Shown: piece after piece, positions 1 through 3,364 of the stretch
How positions within the stretch are numbered: the first letter of the stretch is position 1
How the letters are laid out: each line of letters opens with the position of its first letter
Assembly (NCBI GenBank): GCA_018812385.1
Contig: JAHJDU010000012.1
Span: 1 to 5,756, forward strand
Length of the DNA: 5,756 nucleotides
DNA from: Pseudomonadota bacterium
GTDB taxonomy: Bacteria > Desulfobacterota > Desulfobacteria > Desulfobacterales > Desulfobacteraceae
Direction: 5' to 3'
Made by a program: the position numbers and the translations under genes
Notes under the pieces: generated by a model
What the model was told of the DNA's origin: nothing
The model's database searches: none
What the model saw: the letters and a program-made list of their open reading frames with translations, nothing else

Positions 1-63
1 ATCATTGTTATCACCTTTCTTCAGTTCAGGTTTGTTGAAAAAAAGGTACAGTATGGTGGATAA
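1..63 (+). CDS. ugpA: ABC transporter permease UgpA-like, C-terminal end only
   Basis: Only the last 20 codons and a TAA stop at 61-63 are in the window. The frame reads IIVITFLQFRFVEKKVQYGG. A hydrophobic stretch followed by a basic 'QFRFVE-K-V-Y' tail is how UgpA permeases (MalF-like subunit of the glycerol-3-phosphate importer) end after their last membrane helix. The identification also rests on the next gene, which is clearly ugpE and starts five bases after this stop, the usual ugpA-ugpE order. The probable ribosome binding site of ugpE (GGTGGA, 55-60) lies inside these last codons, so the two genes are probably translationally coupled. The gene start and most of the protein are outside the window. 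Confidence 0.8.
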   Translation: MIVITFLQFRFVEKKVQYGG

Positions 64-68
64 ATATT

Positions 69-989
69 ATGGTTGAAAAAACACCGATACTTGATTTTTT
101 TACCTATGTGTTTTTACTGATGGGAATATTTATTGTTGGATTTCCAATACTTTACAGCCTGATTGCGGCAACCCTGCCTCTGGAAGAAGTATCCAAAGTG
201 CCCATGCCGCTCATCCCCGGGGACCAGTTTATGGTCAATATGAAAGAAGCCTGGTCAAGGGGAGATCTTGGGACCCAGATTTTAAATTCCGTTATTATGG
301 CTTCCGGGATCACTGTGGGCAAAATAGCAGTATCCATGATCGGTGCCTTTTCCATTGTTTATTTTGATTATAAATTCAGGGTTGTAGCTTTTGCCTCGGT
401 TTTCTGCACATTAATGCTCCCCGTGGAAGTCAGGATACTTCCCACCTATGAAATGGCTGCAAATGTCCTCAATCCAATCCAGGCTTTGTGCAATGTTCTG
501 CACCTGGATGGAATTTTGTCGTGGTTTACGGGTAATGACATAACCATTAATCTGAATTGGAGTCTGCTTGACAGTCATGCCGGACTCATTCTGCCCCTGG
601 TGGCATCGGCAACCTGTACTTTTTTGTTCAGGCAGTTTTTCCTGACCGTTCCGGAAGAACTTTGTGAGGCCGCAAAAATGGATGGGGCATCCCCCATGAC
701 CTTTTTCAGGAAAATCCTTTTTCCTTTGTCCAAGACTAATATTGCCGCCCTTGTGGTCATTGAATTTGTATATGGATATAATCAATACCTTTGGCCCCTG
801 CTTATCACCACCAATCCTAAAATGACAACTGCTGTCATCGGTCTTCAAAACCTGATTCCCCAGGCTGATGATCTGCCTGAGTGGAATATTGCCCTTTGTG
901 CAACCCTCCTTGTCATGCTGCCCCCCGTTCTGGTCGTGCTGTTCATGCAAAGATGGTTTGTAAAAGGTCTGATCGAGAAAGAAAAATAA
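69..989 (+). CDS. ugpE: sn-Glycerol-3-phosphate-type ABC transporter permease UgpE
   Basis: The 306-residue protein is an inner-membrane permease of the MalG/UgpE type (CUT1, binding-protein-dependent importers). It would pair with UgpA, an ATPase (UgpC) and a periplasmic binding protein to import glycerol-3-phosphate, glycerophosphodiesters or a related solute. Hydrophobic segments lie near residues 10-34, 72-118, 168-192, 220-240 and 275-297. The cytoplasmic EAA loop that docks on the ATPase is intact: E200-A201-A202, G206, then I216-L217-F218-P219. Stretches such as LMLPVEVRI (near 116-123), FLFRQFF and NQYLWPLL match my memory of Escherichia coli UgpE closely. The protein is longer than the E. 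coli one (about 281 residues), mainly through roughly 30 extra residues (about 133-163) in the loop after the third helix. The ATG at 69 has GGTGGA eight bases upstream. Substrate specificity cannot be read from the permease alone. Confidence 0.92.
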   Translation: MVEKTPILDFFTYVFLLMGIFIVGFPILYSLIAATLPLEEVSKVPMPLIPGDQFMVNMKEAWSRGDLGTQILNSVIMASGITVGKIAVSMIGAFSIVYFDYKFRVVAFASVFCTLMLPVEVRILPTYEMAANVLNPIQALCNVLHLDGILSWFTGNDITINLNWSLLDSHAGLILPLVASATCTFLFRQFFLTVPEELCEAAKMDGASPMTFFRKILFPLSKTNIAALVVIEFVYGYNQYLWPLLITTNPKMTTAVIGLQNLIPQADDLPEWNIALCATLLVMLPPVLVVLFMQRWFVKGLIEKEK

Positions 990-1012
990 ACTCTGATTGA
1001 AAAAGAAAAATA
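969..1012 (+). repeat. Tandem in-frame duplicate of the ugpE 3' end
   Basis: Positions 969-988 and 993-1012 are 20-base near-copies, 18 of 20 identical and offset by 24 bases. The first copy encodes the last residues of UgpE, LIEKEK and a TAA stop. The second copy lies in the same frame beyond that stop and encodes LIEKEK followed by TAG. Both differences (ATC/ATT and GAG/GAA) are synonymous. It may be a small tandem duplication that left a vestigial second tail. Readthrough of the first stop would add TLIEKEK after the inserted residue. Confidence 0.7.
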
Positions 1013-1042
1013 GCATAGTTCAGCCATTTGCCGCTATTTTTC
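1005..1042. repeat. A/T-rich inverted repeat after ugpE
   Basis: GAAAAATAGC (1005-1014) is the exact reverse complement of GCTATTTTTC (1033-1042), giving a 10-bp stem around an 18-base loop. It sits between ugpE and the phosphatase gene. The right arm is T-rich, so it might weakly terminate or attenuate transcription from ugpE, but the stem has only three G-C pairs and no separate T tract follows. A role in mRNA 3'-end protection is equally possible. The repeat itself is seen in the sequence; its function is inference. Confidence 0.35.
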
Positions 1043-1056
1043 CTGGAAAATAAAAT
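1028..1056 (+). promoter_or_regulatory. Possible weak sigma-70 promoter for the HAD phosphatase gene
   Basis: TTGCCG (1028-1033) and TAAAAT (1051-1056) are separated by 17 bases and match the -35 and -10 consensus at 4 and 5 of 6 positions. Transcription would start near 1063, leaving a short leader of about 13 bases before the ATG at 1076, which has no clear Shine-Dalgarno sequence. In such A/T-rich DNA this may be chance, and cotranscription from ugpE remains possible. Confidence 0.25.
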
Positions 1057-1075
1057 TCAGTGAAATAAAATAACG

Positions 1076-1870
1076 ATGAAATCAATAAGCGATTTCCCGC
1101 GGGAAAAAAGGTCTGCCATCACCTATCTGCTTACAGATATTGATGATACCATAACCCATGAAGGCAAAATACCAGCCTGTGCTTTCCAGGCCATGGAAGA
1201 CCTTGACAATGCCGGTATAAAAGTGATCCCCATCACGGGCAGACCTTCTGGATGGTGTGACCATATCGCCAGAATGTGGCCTGTTAAAGGGGTTGTTGGT
1301 GAAAATGGCGCATTTTACTTTGTTTATGATAACCACGACAAAAAAATGGTCCGCAGATATTATAAAACAGATCAGGAGCGGGAACAGGACCAGAAAAAAC
1401 TTTTGACCATAAAACAAAAGATCCTTAAGTCCATTCCAGGGTGTGTGGTCTCAGCTGATCAACCATACAGAGAAGCCGATCTTGCCATTGATTTTGCAGA
1501 AGATGTTCCTCACCTTTCCCAAGCAGATATAGACATGATTGTCACTATATTTGAACAATTTGGTGCAACTGCAAAGGTCAGCTCAATCCATGTAAATGGA
1601 TGGTTTGGAGCCTATGACAAGCTTTCCATGACCAAGATATTATTCAAGGAAGTATTTAAAACAGATCTGGATGCAATAAAGGAAAACGTTATTTTTGTTG
1701 GAGACTCTCCCAATGATGAGCCCATGTTTGAATATTTCCCCAATGCTGTTGGTGTCGCCAATGTTCTTGCATTCAACGACAGGCTTGCATTCAAACCTGC
1801 CTGGATAACAAAAGGAAAAGGAGGAATCGGGTTTGCACAGCTGGCAAAAATTCTTGTCCCTCAAATTTAG
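1076..1870 (+). CDS. HAD-superfamily (subfamily IIB) phosphatase
   Basis: This 264-residue soluble protein has all four HAD phosphatase motifs. Motif I is T20-D21-I22-D23-D24-T25 (nucleophile D21, acid/base D23). Motif II is I53-T54-G55-R56. The motif III lysine is probably K182 in YDKLSM. Motif IV is G209-D210-S211-P212-N213-D214, which holds Mg2+. The ENGA segment at 76-79 and the cap inserted between motifs II and III (about residues 85-175) are typical of HAD-IIB enzymes such as Cof-type sugar phosphatases, sucrose-phosphate phosphatase and mannosyl-3-phosphoglycerate phosphatase. It therefore probably hydrolyses a small phosphorylated metabolite in the cytoplasm. Its place 86 bases behind ugpE suggests a link to the imported glycerol phosphate or glycoside, but the substrate is not deducible. 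I see no in-frame alternative start just upstream and no strong ribosome binding site. The stop overlaps that of the convergent ATPase gene. Confidence 0.88.
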   Translation: MKSISDFPREKRSAITYLLTDIDDTITHEGKIPACAFQAMEDLDNAGIKVIPITGRPSGWCDHIARMWPVKGVVGENGAFYFVYDNHDKKMVRRYYKTDQEREQDQKKLLTIKQKILKSIPGCVVSADQPYREADLAIDFAEDVPHLSQADIDMIVTIFEQFGATAKVSSIHVNGWFGAYDKLSMTKILFKEVFKTDLDAIKENVIFVGDSPNDEPMFEYFPNAVGVANVLAFNDRLAFKPAWITKGKGGIGFAQLAKILVPQI

Positions 1871-3030
1871 AAACCCGGTTGATATAATTCCATATTTAAA
1901 TGCCCTGGGGAACAGACAAAAACCCCTTTCTTTATCTCATAAGGTTCATCTACAGGTGCAATAACCCAAGCTGATTCAGGCTGCATGCAGTCAACCAATT
2001 CATAGAATCCGCGAGATGGTTTTGGCGCTTTTGAAAGCTTGCACTCAAAAAGCCGATGTCGCCCGGCCCGCTCTAAGACCAAATCTATTTCAGCCCCATT
2101 GGAGGTACGTAAAAAAGATGGTCTCCAACGATCATGCTGAGCTATTATGTTTTCAACGGCAAAACTTTCCCAGGATGCTCCTGCAACAGGATTAGCCAAG
2201 AGATAATCATACTTTTCAATTTCAAGAAGTGCATGAAGTATTCCAGTATCACGTAAATATACTTTGGGAGATTTAATCAATCTCTTTTTAAGGTTTGTTC
2301 CGGTTGGTGGTAGCATGCGAACCATATATGTCTGTTCCAGAATGGCAAGGTATTTTTTCAGAGTAGGAATTGAGATGTCAGCTGCTGCTGCCAATTTGTG
2401 GTAGTTTACCGTTTGTCCGTGATAATGTGCTAACAACAGCCATAAACGCTCAATCACCGGAATTGGAATATTAAAACCCAGACTGGGAATGTCACGTTCC
2501 ATGAATGTCCGAATAAAATCGAGACGCCAGCCAAAACTGTCTGAATCATTATCAGCAAGAACGCTTTCAGGGAAACCACCCCGGAGCCAAAGATCAGACC
2601 ACGATGTGACGTTTACAATTTCTTTAAGCAGAAATGGAGTGAGATCAGTATAAGAAATACGGCCGGCAAGAGACTCGGTTGATTGCTTTATAAGATCACG
2701 GGAGGCTGAACCTAAAATTAAAAATCTTCCTGGTCTGCGATCTTTATCTATCTCCGAGCGAAGTATGGGAAAAAATTCAGGCAGGAGCTGAATCTCATCA
2801 AGACAGATAAGCCTGTCTCGGTAACGATCAAAAAAAAGTTCAGGTTCAGTCAGTTTATTGCGGTCAACCCGATCTTGTAGATCAAGATAGACTGAAGGAA
2901 TATTTTTAAGCAACATTTTGGCGGTTGTTGATTTTCCGCATTGTCGAGGGCCAAGAATGGCTACTGCAGGTGAACGACTCAGCGTTCTGTGCAATTCTAT
3001 TTCAATAACCCTTGGGATATAACCATGCAT
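1867..3030 (-). CDS. AAA-family ATPase with DUF4143 and PD-(D/E)XK-like C-terminus
   Basis: The 387-residue protein belongs to the widespread AAA_14/DUF4143 group, common in bacterial and archaeal genomes and of unsettled function. The Walker A motif is G27-P-R-Q-C-G-K33-S-T35. The Walker B motif is LICLDE ending at D78-E79, followed by IQ. A sensor-1-like LILGSAS segment (104-110) and SLAGR (120-124) follow. Residues about 195-245 (AHYHGQTVNYHKLAAAADIS and after) look like a winged helix. The C-terminus has E288/E293, then GAEID with D316 and FECK with E329 and K331, the arrangement of a PD-(D/E)XK nuclease-like fold that ends DUF4143 proteins. The ATG at 3030 has AGGA about eight bases upstream on the minus strand and a good promoter behind it. 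The gene looks intact. It runs against both neighbours and shares four bases with the phosphatase stop, which suggests a separately acquired unit. Roles in DNA handling or toxin-antitoxin-like functions are unproven. Confidence 0.92.
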   Translation of the reverse strand: MHGYIPRVIEIELHRTLSRSPAVAILGPRQCGKSTTAKMLLKNIPSVYLDLQDRVDRNKLTEPELFFDRYRDRLICLDEIQLLPEFFPILRSEIDKDRRPGRFLILGSASRDLIKQSTESLAGRISYTDLTPFLLKEIVNVTSWSDLWLRGGFPESVLADNDSDSFGWRLDFIRTFMERDIPSLGFNIPIPVIERLWLLLAHYHGQTVNYHKLAAAADISIPTLKKYLAILEQTYMVRMLPPTGTNLKKRLIKSPKVYLRDTGILHALLEIEKYDYLLANPVAGASWESFAVENIIAQHDRWRPSFLRTSNGAEIDLVLERAGRHRLFECKLSKAPKPSRGFYELVDCMQPESAWVIAPVDEPYEIKKGVFVCSPGHLNMELYQPGF

Positions 3031-3053
3031 ATCAATAATCCTATTTTATGATT

Positions 3054-3079
3054 TACATGGATATTACTATCACCATGTA
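3054..3079. promoter_or_regulatory. Palindromic candidate operator over the ATPase promoter
   Basis: TACATGG (3054-3060) and CCATGTA (3073-3079) form perfect 7-base arms around a 12-base centre. The centre holds the proposed -10 box of the minus-strand ATPase gene, and the right arm lies in the spacer. A dimeric repressor bound here would cover the -10 box. The half-sites are about 19 bases apart, roughly two helical turns. No regulator gene is visible in the window, so autoregulation by the winged-helix part of the ATPase is only a speculation. Confidence 0.45.
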
Positions 3080-3090
3080 CAGACTGTCAA
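3061..3090 (-). promoter_or_regulatory. Sigma-70 promoter of the minus-strand ATPase gene
   Basis: Read on the minus strand, there is a perfect TTGACA -35 box (3090-3085), an 18-base spacer and a TAATAT -10 box (3066-3061) that keeps the key first, second and last bases. Transcription would begin near 3054, giving a leader of about 24 bases that contains the AGGA ribosome binding site before the ATG at 3030. The spacing of all elements is consistent, which makes this the best-supported promoter in the window. Confidence 0.65.
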
Positions 3091-3091
3091 G

Positions 3092-3108
3092 TTTCTATTT
3101 AATAGAAA
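3092..3108. repeat. 17-base palindrome just upstream of the ATPase -35 box
   Basis: TTTCTATT (3092-3099) and AATAGAAA (3101-3108) are perfect 8-base arms around one central base. On the minus strand it begins one base upstream of the TTGACA box. It could bind an activator or repressor, or act as an A/T-rich UP-like element. Its last base touches the outer arm of the larger inverted repeat that follows. Confidence 0.5.
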
Positions 3109-3215
3109 GCTAAGCTCAACCAGAAAAAACCGCCTTTTTTCAAATCGAGTTTAGTGGTTTTTTAAGCATTCTGTGCTTTGTTGCAGTTACAGCGTAGCGG
3201 TTTTTCAGTTTAGCT
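3108..3215. repeat. Imperfect long inverted repeat in the divergent intergenic region
   Basis: The outer arms AGCTAA (3108-3113) and TTAGCT (3210-3215) are complementary, as are the inner arms AAAAACCGC (3125-3133) and GCGGTTTTT (3197-3205). In an alternative outer register, GCTCAAC (3114-3120) pairs with GTTTAGC (3208-3214) at 6 of 7 bases and leaves a few unpaired bases on the left arm. The left inner arm can instead pair with GGTTTTTT (3156-3163), or close a small hairpin with TTTTTTC (3135-3141). A further 5-bp hairpin AAGCA/TGCTT lies at 3164-3178. No convincing gene is seen here. It may be a small non-autonomous repeat, a folded recombination site or a relic of the event that brought in the ATPase gene. 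Confidence 0.5.
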
Positions 3216-3286
3216 AATCGTTATGAAATGTAAAGGAGTTAACTTGCACCAGAATTCAGCGTGGTATGAATTTTGCTATTTTAGGG

Positions 3287-3316
3287 TTGTCAGAATTTAG
3301 TTTAATATTATATAAA
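3287..3316 (+). promoter_or_regulatory. Probable sigma-70 promoter of lon
   Basis: TTGTCA (3287-3292) and TATAAA (3311-3316) are 18 bases apart, and each matches consensus at 5 of 6 positions. The start of transcription would be near 3323, about 42 bases before the lon ATG. The leader carries the strong ribosome binding site AGAGGTG (3354-3360). I looked for a heat-shock sigma-32 type pair (CTTGAA and CCCCAT-like) upstream of lon and did not find one, so stress control, if present, must come from elsewhere. Confidence 0.5.
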
Positions 3317-3364
3317 GATAACATTCATAGCTATTAGAACTTCAATTTTTATAAGAGGTGATTT

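Noticed and set aside
411..1016. Minus-strand 201-codon open frame opposite ugpE
   Set aside because: It lies antisense to a permease with clear family motifs, and its translation is a low-complexity mix rich in Gln, Gly, His and Lys with no domain. It is a shadow frame.
3123..3141. GAAAAAA-CCGCC-TTTTTTC hairpin as an intrinsic terminator
   Set aside because: The stem is one G-C pair plus A-T pairs with no G/C-rich base, and no transcript is known to arrive from either side between these divergent promoters. It is kept only as part of the larger inverted repeat.
3243..3290. Heat-shock sigma-32 promoter for lon around CTTGCACC
   Set aside because: Only a partial -35 resemblance exists, and no CCCCAT-like -10 box is at the right distance.
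3031..3364. CRISPR repeats, tRNA or transposon ends in the intergenic region
   Set aside because: There are no regularly spaced direct repeats, no cloverleaf and no transposase fragment. The repeats seen are inverted and single-copy within the window.
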